Positions 43,917 to 51,026 of a stretch of 64,000 nucleotides of DNA are shown piece by piece. Position 1 is the first letter of the stretch, and every line of letters begins with the position of its first letter. Location of the stretch: NCBI RefSeq assembly GCF_006438875.1, contig NZ_RCZH01000018.1:62001-126000 (forward strand), in the 5' to 3' direction. This DNA is from Flavobacterium pectinovorum (GTDB lineage: Bacteria; Bacteroidota; Bacteroidia; Flavobacteriales; Flavobacteriaceae). Made by a program: the position numbers and the translations under genes. The notes beneath the pieces are model-generated. The model was not told where the DNA came from. It searched no databases and was given only the letters and a program-made list of their open reading frames with translations.

Positions 43917-44930
43917 TTACTTATCTGCAAAAACTTTTTTCCAATCATCTTTAATACTGATGACATGCCATTTGTTTTGTGCCGCTGCATTTAAGGACAG
44001 GTTATCTTTTTCCTGATAACTATATTCTCTGACTGCATCGTCGTGATTTACCAGCAATTGAAAAGAGGGATATTTATTTCCCTGAGAATATTTTAGCATG
44101 GCAATATCGCCAGCTCCGCCTTCATTGCCGCATGCAAAAACAGGACGCTGACCAATGTGAAGCTGAATTCCAACCGGCTTTCCTTCTTTATCATTTAAAT
44201 GGTCTAAGGCAGCTTCTCTTTTTATACTATTAGAAGCATCATCAAATGTATATTTGAAAGAAGTCCCAACAACCTGATTTTTTGGAATACCATAAAAACC
44301 CTCTGAAATCGCTCTCACTACTTCAATTGTACCACCGGTTACGATATAAGTTGTAAATCCATTCGCCCGCAGATAATTTAATAACTCCAATTGAGGCTGG
44401 TATCTGATTTGTTTCAATGTTACATTTTTGCTCGGGTATTTTGCTGCACCAAAAAACTCCTTTACAGAAGCTTCAAATTCGTCTTCACTCATACCGGTAT
44501 GAGTAGCTGCAAGTAATTCTATCAGTGCCTTTTCACCGCCATTCTCAAAAAAAGCTTTATCTTTTTCAACAACTGCCTTAAAAGGCTGTTGTTGGACTAA
44601 TGCGGGATTTGCTTCTACCATCTTTTTAACAAGGAAGAAAGCAAACAATTCCTGAACATATGGTTTTTCGGCCCACAGCGTTCCATCATTATCAAAAGTG
44701 GCAATTCTATTTTCAACCGGAATAAAATCCGGACTTCCTTTTGTTGTGACTTTTTTTACGTAAGCAATAATATCTTTTTTCAAAGGGCCATCATTCCAGC
44801 TTGGCAGCGGATCCTGGCTAGTTGCAACAACTGCAATACTTTCTCTTGCATTAAAAGTTGTATATTTTTCTATTTTATTAAAAGAAACAAGGAAAAATAA
44901 AAATACGGGTAATACATATATTCTTTTCAT
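43917..44930 (-). CDS. Exported HAD-superfamily phosphatase
   Basis: The 337-residue protein has a hydrophobic N-terminal signal (about 1-20) and the HAD motifs: motif I FDNDGTLW with D80 and D82, motif II IVTGGT, and motif III/IV CGNEGGAGDIAML. The insert between motifs I and II is helical, as in phosphoserine-phosphatase-like enzymes. It would hydrolyse a small phosphate ester in the periplasm. Related exported HAD proteins are often found with arylsulfatases and DUF1254 proteins, both of which occur elsewhere in this window. A hairpin lies just upstream. Confidence 0.82.
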   Translation of the reverse strand: MKRIYVLPVFLFFLVSFNKIEKYTTFNARESIAVVATSQDPLPSWNDGPLKKDIIAYVKKVTTKGSPDFIPVENRIATFDNDGTLWAEKPYVQELFAFFLVKKMVEANPALVQQQPFKAVVEKDKAFFENGGEKALIELLAATHTGMSEDEFEASVKEFFGAAKYPSKNVTLKQIRYQPQLELLNYLRANGFTTYIVTGGTIEVVRAISEGFYGIPKNQVVGTSFKYTFDDASNSIKREAALDHLNDKEGKPVGIQLHIGQRPVFACGNEGGAGDIAMLKYSQGNKYPSFQLLVNHDDAVREYSYQEKDNLSLNAAAQNKWHVISIKDDWKKVFADK

Positions 44931-44951
44931 AATATTATTTTTAATTTATTG

Positions 44952-44983
44952 AAATGCCTGAGTTCGGAACAACTCAAGCATTT
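44952..44983 (-). terminator. Hairpin between gene remnant and HAD gene
   Basis: AAATGCCTGAGTT (44952-44964) and AACTCAAGCATTT (44971-44983) pair over 13 bases with one mismatch around a 6-nt loop. It lies between the remnant at 45067-45190 and the HAD start, so it may terminate the former gene on the minus strand. No long U tract follows. Confidence 0.5.
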
Positions 44984-45066
44984 TGATAGTTTTATGTTTT
45001 TATGTTCTGCGTGTAGCTTAGCTATTACTTTTTTTAAAAAATTATAAATTACTGCAATACCGGCTC

Positions 45067-45190
45067 TTATTTACCACCGCCGGTGGCGCCATTAGAGAGT
45101 ATTTCCATAACTCCATCCAAATTCATAGTTCCACTCTTTTGACCTGGACCAGAGTACGTTGGAAGAGAAAGATGAAATGATGACTTGAAA
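45067..45190 (-). pseudogene. Short 3' gene remnant
   Basis: The frame FHLSLPTYSGPGQKSGTMNL followed by DGVMEILSNGATGGGK and a stop looks like the end of a real protein. An in-frame stop lies about 13 codons before it. It could instead be a tiny gene from the ATG at 45126 (19 residues). The parent family is not recognised. It is in line with the HAD gene and followed by a hairpin. Confidence 0.35.
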
Positions 45191-45293
45191 AATTAATCAA
45201 TAAATAAATTTAAAAAAAACAGCAAAGGTGAATAATCAATTATAATATATTTATTAAATCAAACAAAAACAGACTATTCTAGTCCCTTTTTTA

Positions 45294-45665
45294 TTAGTTA
45301 AGACTAAAGTTGTTTATTTTATTGATATTATAAATCTCTCTAATATTATCTAACAGGTTCATAGTAAATTCATTTTTAAGGACACCAAAATCTTTATCAA
45401 AATAGCTTCTAATTAATAAAACTACCTTATCCCAGTCCAGAATAGACATTTTTAAGCGTTTATCCTGATTTTCCCCAAAAATTAAAAACAATTGTAAATC
45501 TTTTTGAATTTCAAGAACATACTCTTCATCAACATGACCGATCCAGATAAAACCATGTTCATCATCCACATTAATTAATTCTATGAGTGCGTTGTAAGCA
45601 TCAGTAATCAAAGCATTATTTATTGATTCTCCCCAAGCTTTTTCTATCCAAAATTCTGTTACCAC
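45294..45665 (-). CDS. Acidic stand-alone protein, immunity-like
   Basis: The 123-residue product starts with GTG at 45665 (VTEFWIEKAWGESINNALIT). It is acidic, without signal peptide or membrane helix, with strands VDDEHGFIWIGHVDEEYVLE and LQLFLIFGENQDKRL and a C-terminal helix. The size, acidity and isolated position recall immunity proteins of polymorphic toxins, but no toxin is adjacent and no family was recognised. Confidence 0.5.
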   Translation of the reverse strand: MVTEFWIEKAWGESINNALITDAYNALIELINVDDEHGFIWIGHVDEEYVLEIQKDLQLFLIFGENQDKRLKMSILDWDKVVLLIRSYFDKDFGVLKNEFTMNLLDNIREIYNINKINNFSLN

Positions 45666-46169
45666 TTATTTTTAAATTATATTAATCTGCATAAAAAAAA
45701 TAAAATACCAACAAAACCTAAAATTTAATTCAGTAGTTTGATTTTCAAACATTTCAAATGTATTATTTTTTTTTATAAAACGTGTCTTTTAAAATAAATG
45801 AACTTCAAACTAAGATTATTTTGTCGAAAACAAAGTAAAAAAAAGCAAAGTTAGTAAACTATGGAATTACAGACCAGAAAAAACGCGAGAATGCAATAAA
45901 TGAAAATAGTAAGAAAGTCATTGATGCATGGCTTACATGCATTTATAGAAGAAAGTAATTTAGTTCTAGTGATAGAAAATTTCAATGCTTTGCTATATAG
46001 GTAACCATTTTAGGTATTAGTTTTGTATGAATAAGAGCGCGACGCGAGAGCATCATAATATCATAACAAAAAAAACATAACCACTTGTTTTATAGTTTAT
46101 TGTAAAAAAATATTCGTAAATTGCTTAATAATTTAAACCTGTTTTTTTTAAAAATCAAAAATCAACATT
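45666..46169. other. Intergenic region, no gene seen
   Basis: About 500 AT-rich bases. An inverted pair ATGCATG / CATGCAT lies near 45925, and a short GC-rich spot GAGCGCGACGCGAGAGC near 46032. No gene or clear promoter is supported. Confidence 0.4.
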
Positions 46170-46586
46170 ATGAAAAAGTATATTTTAATACTAGGTTTTA
46201 TGTTTTCTATAGCTTCATTTTCACAAAATATTACATCTAAAAGTGAGAATGCAAATGTGGCACAATATGAATTGCTAAAAAAAGTTAATGGATATTATCC
46301 AGATATAAGCTTAAGCGAAAAGGTTATCAATTTTTATGTCGGTGATAAAATAATTGACACGAAACAGGAATTTTCTATAAAAAACACAGAATTTACAAGT
46401 TACGTGCTGAGTATTAGTCCTGATAACAAAAGAGTAGTATTTGATTTTGTATCAGAAAAAAATGGAAAAATTTATGGTGCTGTTGTTGTTGTTAAGGAAA
46501 GTTATGTAAGAACAACTTTTAATGAAAATTTAGGACTGGTTGATATAATGGTTAATGGTAAATCCGTTTGTATACAAAAGATATAG
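46170..46586 (+). CDS. Exported small protein of unknown function
   Basis: The 138-residue protein has a signal peptide (KKYILILGFMFSIASFSQ) and a mature part of about 120 residues with alternating strands (SEKVINFYVGDKIIDTKQ, SPDNKRVVFDFVSEKNGKIY, VVVVKESYVRTTFN). It is probably periplasmic and beta-rich. I do not recognise the family. The gene stands alone. Confidence 0.6.
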   Translation: MKKYILILGFMFSIASFSQNITSKSENANVAQYELLKKVNGYYPDISLSEKVINFYVGDKIIDTKQEFSIKNTEFTSYVLSISPDNKRVVFDFVSEKNGKIYGAVVVVKESYVRTTFNENLGLVDIMVNGKSVCIQKI

Positions 46587-46872
46587 CTTTTTATACATAA
46601 AAATAAAAAATCTTTATACTATAGGCTGCCCTATTTTTATAAAATTTGTAAAAGCAAACTACCAAGGGTTCAAAATAAACATGTTTAATTCTTTTATGTG
46701 GTAAAAGTATTACAATATTATTAAATTAATTATTATTTAAATAATTAATTTAAATGCAAAATTATCAATAGTACAGTGCAATATTTCTAATATAAACGGC
46801 TAATCAAAAGAATATTCTGTAATAGATTGTAAGTAACCAATCTAATTCATCTCTTAACATTTTAATAAATAG
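46587..46872. other. Intergenic region, no gene seen
   Basis: About 290 AT-rich bases between the exported small protein and the response-regulator promoter. Nothing further is seen. Confidence 0.4.
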
Positions 46873-46880
46873 TACATTTG
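46873..46880 (+). promoter_or_regulatory. -7 promoter box of response-regulator gene
   Basis: TACATTTG fits the TAnnTTTG consensus and lies 19 bases before the ATG at 46900. A -33 element is not obvious. An imperfect ACATTTGATATAAATGTATC symmetry overlaps it. Confidence 0.5.
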
Positions 46881-46899
46881 ATATAAATGTATCAAATAA

Positions 46900-47352
46900 A
46901 TGGAAAATAAAGAGAATATAAGAATCTTACTTACTGATGATGATGAAGATGAAAGAGAGTTTTTTGGTCAGGCAATAGCAGATCTTCATCTTAACTATCA
47001 AGTTGAGTTTTGTAAAAATGGAGTAGAACTTCTAGACCGACTTTATGATAAAAATACGGATATCCCTGATATCATTTTTTTAGATCTTAATATGCCCATC
47101 TTATCTGGGTTTGAAACTTTACAGAAAATTAGGGAAGATAACAGATTTAAAAATATTCCGATAATTGCCATTTATTCAACTTCCGCAACACCCGACGGGG
47201 TTAAAAATACTTTTAAATTAGGTGCAAATGCTTATATAGTGAAACCTATTTCTTTTACTGATCAAAAAAATATGCTCAAAAAAGTGATTGAAATCGACTG
47301 GATAGAAAAGTCGGCAAATGCTAAAATTGAATCTTTTGTGATTACACTTTAG
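46900..47352 (+). CDS. Single-domain response regulator, Rcp1-like
   Basis: The 150-residue protein is one receiver domain with acidic D13-D15, phosphoacceptor D62 in IIFLDLNMPILSG, switch S/T in YSTSATP and lysine K115 in IVKPISF. The DDxxDD start and the LNYQVEFCKNGVELLDRL loop are typical of Rcp1-type regulators that work with phytochrome-like or orphan histidine kinases. A CheB/CheR-type gene started 70 bases downstream but is now broken, so the pair may have acted together. Confidence 0.88.
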   Translation: MENKENIRILLTDDDEDEREFFGQAIADLHLNYQVEFCKNGVELLDRLYDKNTDIPDIIFLDLNMPILSGFETLQKIREDNRFKNIPIIAIYSTSATPDGVKNTFKLGANAYIVKPISFTDQKNMLKKVIEIDWIEKSANAKIESFVITL

Positions 47353-47422
47353 TATTCAAAGAAAGAATATCTTTTAATATTATGCATTGATTTCTCTTAT
47401 TTAATACCTAAAAATTAAAATC

Positions 47423-47629
47423 ATGCATCTGCAGAAAAAAAACTTACCTAAGCAACCCGCCAGGATTTTCCGATCACTGGTATTGGTGCTTCCGCAGGAG
47501 GACTGGAAGCATTTAGGCAGTTTATAGAAACAATTCCTTATGATTCTGAAATGGCCTATGTTATTGTACAGCATTTGCATCCACTACATGATACTATGCT
47601 GACAGAACTTCTTTCTCGTGTTACCAAAG
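47423..47629 (+). pseudogene. CheB-type methylesterase, 5' fragment cut by IS6
   Basis: After an ATG at 47423 and a frameshift near 47468 the plus strand reads ITGIGASAGGLEAFRQFIET, then MAYVIVQHLHPLHDTMLTEL and LSRVTK. The GASAGG loop with the catalytic serine and the QH histidine mark a CheB methylesterase domain, probably the N-terminus of a large CheB-CheR hybrid. It stops exactly at the IS6 end GGTTCTGTTGC at 47630. It lies just downstream of a response regulator. Confidence 0.8.
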
Positions 47630-48066
47630 GGTTCTGTTGCATCTGTTAGAATCAAATATAAATATTTAAGTAATTTAAAAGTTAAAACTGCCAATTTACA
47701 GAATGATTTAAACATAGTTATAACTGGCATAACAATCTGATTATTTCTCAAAATATGTACAACTTCAATTCCGCTCAATGTTCGAGTGGCCGATTCAAAA
47801 CTTCTATCGCCTAATCCGTTTTGTATCCCCCATTTTATAAATCGATAGCCCTGTTCGACAATTTTTTGAGATATTTACATTGTCGGATTGCTATTTGGGA
47901 AAGCGAACGTTTATTATAAACTTTAACAGCACTTATATTTGATCCGCTTTTATCAATATTTATTTTATCTGGTTTATAATTATTAGCAATTGCCTTTATT
48001 AAAAATGACCGAGCACTCATCCGCTATTTTCGTTTAGTCAATAGGAAATCAACTGGATGGTCGGAT
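47630..48066 (-). mobile_element. IS6-family insertion sequence remnant (copy 3)
   Basis: The element starts GGTTCTGTTGCATCTGTTAG at 47630, an IS6-like terminal repeat. The minus strand carries pieces of the transposase with frameshifts and a stop: VDFLLTKRK, MSARSFLIKAIANNYKPDKI, NIDKSGSNISAVKVYNKR and later SGIEVVHILRNNQIVMP with FCKLAV. The N-terminal part and the other terminal repeat are missing, as in copies 1 and 2. It separates the CheB fragment from a DUF1254-type fragment. Confidence 0.8.
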
Positions 48067-48074
48067 TTATCAAT

Positions 48075-48370
48075 ATGTTATTCATTTTCCAAAAGGACAA
48101 ACGCCACCTGACAAATACTTCTGGAGTATACGCTCTACGAATTGCCAAGTCGTTATCTAGTAAATAATCCAATCAACAGACATTCTATTGGAAACAGAAC
48201 TACAGGATTGAAATATGAGCCTAATGGAGATTTAGTGACTTAAATACTGCATAAATCTCCTAAAATAAAAGAATCCAATTAGTTACTGGTGCCTAAGGAT
48301 ACTTTTTATTATTTGATTCGAATATATGCTCGTGAAGAATCTATTTTTTATTGGTACGTGCTAAAAAAAA
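48075..48370 (+). pseudogene. DUF1254/DUF1214 protein, decayed C-terminal fragment
   Basis: Across frameshifts and stops the plus strand reads HFPKGQTPPDKYFWS, then LYELPSRYLVNNPINRHSIG, LKYEPNGDLVT, a diverged HKSPKIKESN and KDTFYYLIRIYAREESIF. These follow the order of the DUF1214 domain that ends DUF1254-family exported proteins (PxGxTPPVxxFWS, Y, LVxNPxNRYxIG, GSLxxYIQ, SNWLPAP). At least three interruptions are visible, so it is dead. Its 5' part was lost at the IS6 junction. Confidence 0.75.
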
Positions 48371-48778
48371 ATCTTATTATAATCTTATAAAATAAATAAT
48401 GAATTTTTTAAATAGTCCTACAAAGGTTAATGTGCATTTTTTGTTTAAATTTTTTCTTTTAGTTTATCTTAATGTTAAGATTACCTATAAACGCAATTTG
48501 CAGCTATCTAGTGAATAATTATTTACCCTTGCTGTTTTTTATCTTAAATATTTTTTTTTGAATAAGACTATTTACATTTATGTAAATTGATGCTTCAAAG
48601 TAGAAGGCATATTCACTTAGACCTTTTTTAATAAATGTTTACCAAATGAAAGACTCTAAGAATTTGAAAAACTAGTAATAAAATTATATTTAGATCGAAA
48701 GAGTCTTTTACAACTATAGCAATTTTCTGTTCCTTTTTATTTTCAATATTTTGAAATTTATTTTCTTACATTTATAAG
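48371..48778. other. Intergenic region, no gene seen
   Basis: About 400 very AT-rich bases before the CheB gene. TACATTTA at about 48768 is one base off the -7 consensus, but is only a few bases from the ATG, so it is doubtful. Confidence 0.4.
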
Positions 48779-49795
48779 ATGAAAGCAATTAAAGAAGAAA
48801 ATAATTTTATTGTTGTAGTAGGTACATCAGCAGGAGGCATGAAAGCCTTGATAACTTTGTTAGAACAGCTTCCAAAGGATTTTCCCGCGCCTCTTTTGAT
48901 TGTTCAACACATCTCTGCTGATGCAACAGGAGATGCACTGCTAAATTCACTAAATAAAATTGGAAAACTCAAATGCATCCACGCCAAGCACGGAAATAGG
49001 ATTGAATCTGGTCATATTTATCTTGCTCCTTCTGATCATCACTTGATGGTTGAAAACAATGGCACTCTTTTAGTAACCAAAGGTGCTCAGGAAAATCGCT
49101 CACGCCCTGCAATCGACCCTTTATTCAGATCAGCAGCAGCTTCTTTTGGAAACAGGACAATAGGACTTCTTTTAACTGGATATTTGGATGATGGGACTGC
49201 CGGTCTTATTGCTATTCAAAGATGTGGGGGTATCAGTATAATTCAAGATCCAGCAGATGCGGATTATCCTGATATGCCGAAAAATGCACTGAATCAAATG
49301 AAGCCGGATTATTGTATACCTATAGCAGAGATGGGCGGTGTTCTTTCTATTCTGATGACAAGAAAAACCAGTAAACAGCCGGCAATTCCAGAAGACATAA
49401 TAAAGGAGATTAAAATAGCCCAGCGAGTATTAAGCGATCTTCCTTCGGTTAATTCTCTTGGCGAGCAGGTTCCCTTTAATTGCCCAGGCTGTGGAGGTGT
49501 TTTATGGAAAATGGATAAGGGTCCCGGCCTGAGATATCGCTGTCATACCGGCCATGCCTATACTGCTGCTGCTTTACTGGCGGAACAAACCGAAAAAATT
49601 GAAGAAACTATGTGGACCGCCCTTAGAATGTTCGAAGAAAGAAAAAATCTTCTCACCACTATCGCAAATGGTCAAAAAGGCGCAATGGCTGTCTCGGCCA
49701 GAGAAAGGGCAAACATGTCACAGATTCATATAGACAGGATAAGGGCAGTTTTATTGGCTGATGATAAATCGAGTATCAGTGATTCTCCAATATAA
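48779..49795 (+). CDS. Stand-alone CheB methylesterase with zinc-ribbon tail
   Basis: The 338-residue protein has a CheB methylesterase domain (about 10-195) with catalytic S17 in GTSAGG, H44 in QHIS and D138 in LTGYLDDGTAG. There is no N-terminal receiver domain. The C-terminal part (about 230-330) has a CPGCGG ... CHTGH zinc-ribbon-like motif (C235, C238, C255, H256/H259), then a helical region. This is the form found in non-chemotaxis CheB proteins of Bacteroidota. No MCP or CheR is present nearby. A perfect hairpin follows the stop. Confidence 0.88.
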   Translation: MKAIKEENNFIVVVGTSAGGMKALITLLEQLPKDFPAPLLIVQHISADATGDALLNSLNKIGKLKCIHAKHGNRIESGHIYLAPSDHHLMVENNGTLLVTKGAQENRSRPAIDPLFRSAAASFGNRTIGLLLTGYLDDGTAGLIAIQRCGGISIIQDPADADYPDMPKNALNQMKPDYCIPIAEMGGVLSILMTRKTSKQPAIPEDIIKEIKIAQRVLSDLPSVNSLGEQVPFNCPGCGGVLWKMDKGPGLRYRCHTGHAYTAAALLAEQTEKIEETMWTALRMFEERKNLLTTIANGQKGAMAVSARERANMSQIHIDRIRAVLLADDKSSISDSPI

Positions 49796-49820
49796 TAGCG
49801 CAAGTATCTGCTACCGTTTT

Positions 49821-49849
49821 TCGATAATCGGATTATTTCCGATTATCGA
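49821..49849 (+). terminator. Perfect hairpin downstream of CheB gene
   Basis: TCGATAATCGGA (49821-49832), loop TTATT, TCCGATTATCGA (49838-49849): 12 perfect pairs, 25 bases after the stop codon. There is no U tract after it, but a T run precedes it. Confidence 0.55.
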
Positions 49850-50007
49850 TTCATGAAATGTCAAAAATATTTGTAAAACAAGTTTAGGCAGTTTTATAAT
49901 AATGCTCACCTCTGGAAAGAATAAAATGTACTGAAAGAGTTTTTTGATTTTATAGACAAACAATCTGACAAATCCCTTCAAACCCAACAATGGTATATTG
50001 TGCTTCT

Positions 50008-50062
50008 GACAAATTTGGAGTGGATACCATTTTTGCCACAAAAAGTCAAGCCTGTCTATTTT
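50008..50062. repeat. Dispersed intergenic repeat, partial copy E
   Basis: GTGGATACCATTTTTGCCAC, AAAAAGTCAAGCCTGTCTAT and TTTGAAGTG match the left part of copy B. The right part (CCCCAACAGG...) is not present; an IS3 remnant follows. The minus-strand open frame at 49811-50041 runs through it and is not taken as a gene. Confidence 0.6.
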
Positions 50063-50174
50063 GAAGTGAATAAAGAAAGCTACAAAAAATAGATCTTCTT
50101 TTTGATGTGGGTAAAAGTTAACAATCTCTAAATTTAGGGATATAAAAAAGGCTAGGTGAACAAAGCTTAGAATA

Positions 50175-50330
50175 CTAGTTTATCAGAATAAATATAAAAC
50201 AAGAGAACAAGCTAAAAATTCTTTTTTTTGGTATATAGAAAATTTTTATAACACTCTTAGAAGGCATTCTGCTCTTGGAAATCTAGCAATAGTAGAATTT
50301 CAAAATCAGTATCTCATTTCTCCAAAATAA
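50175..50330 (+). mobile_element. IS3-family transposase C-terminal fragment
   Basis: The plus strand encodes YQNKYKTREQAKNSFFWYIE, then NFYNTLRRHSALGNLAIVEF and a stop. The block FYNxxRRHSALGxLxPxEF is the end of IS3-family OrfB transposases. Only about 50 residues remain and no terminal repeats are visible. Confidence 0.8.
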
Positions 50331-50732
50331 ACATTTACGGGCATTGCCACTATTTTTACATTTGTACTGTCGAAAGAGAAATGATTAAAGTTCGTAAAGT
50401 ATAGAATTCGCTTAAAAAAATTGAATCTTTGTGTTTTGCAATAAGATTATCGAGCCAATGGATTACAAATATTTAAGAATGATTTATAGACACGAATTAT
50501 AACCTTACAACTCGTAATTTAAGCTCCTCCTGAAAAAATCCTAATTTCATTAGATTATTTTATGGTTAAATTTTAACATTGAAAATTCTAAATTCAAATC
50601 TTTCAAAAAAATAGGAAATGATTCTGGAGAATCTACCGTAACTTTTCCTTTCTTTTTATTTGCATATTCTCTAAAAAATAATGATCATCACACTCTTTAA
50701 AAAAAATGACACAATACAAATTATCACTAAAA
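50331..50732. other. Intergenic region, no gene seen
   Basis: About 400 AT-rich bases between the IS3 remnant and the small exported protein. No open frame, hairpin or repeat is supported. Confidence 0.4.
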
Positions 50733-50948
50733 TTACAAGTGGTTGTATTTTTTTCTCCAGATTACGTACAAACCAAGAAATAATGCTGCAATAGAAAGTG
50801 CAATCAGATGACTGTCAATAGGAACTGAAGACTGATCTGTTGGATTAGGATCATTTGGATCTTCAAAATCCGGAGGTGGAGGGCTGTCTTGAGCAAATGC
50901 AATGGTGCACAAAAAAAACAGCAAAACGACATGGATTATCTTTTTCAT
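50733..50948 (-). CDS. Small exported Pro/Asp-rich membrane-anchored protein
   Basis: From the ATG at 50948 the product has 71 residues: a signal peptide (KKIIHVVLLFFLCTIAFAQ), a proline- and aspartate-rich linker (SPPPPDFEDPNDPNPTDQ), PIDSHLIALSIAALFLGLYV and a basic end WRKKYNHL. The PID plus hydrophobic helix plus basic tail is a common ending of small proteins encoded just after large T9SS surface proteins in Flavobacterium. It lies 78 bases after the 2514-residue gene, which suggests cotranscription. Function unknown. Confidence 0.65.
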   Translation of the reverse strand: MKKIIHVVLLFFLCTIAFAQDSPPPPDFEDPNDPNPTDQSSVPIDSHLIALSIAALFLGLYVIWRKKYNHL

Positions 50949-51026
50949 ATGGCAGGAGATATTAGTGCCAAAACATTTTGGCACCTGAGATTTAATCCGG
51001 ATCTTTTCTGTAAGACCTTAGGGTAT

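Noticed and set aside
47835..48020. Minus-strand 61-residue frame as a gene
   Set aside because: It is one piece of the degraded IS6 transposase and is included in the element at 47630-48066.
49811..50041. Minus-strand 76-residue frame
   Set aside because: It runs through a terminator hairpin and the left part of an intergenic repeat, and has no protein-like pattern.
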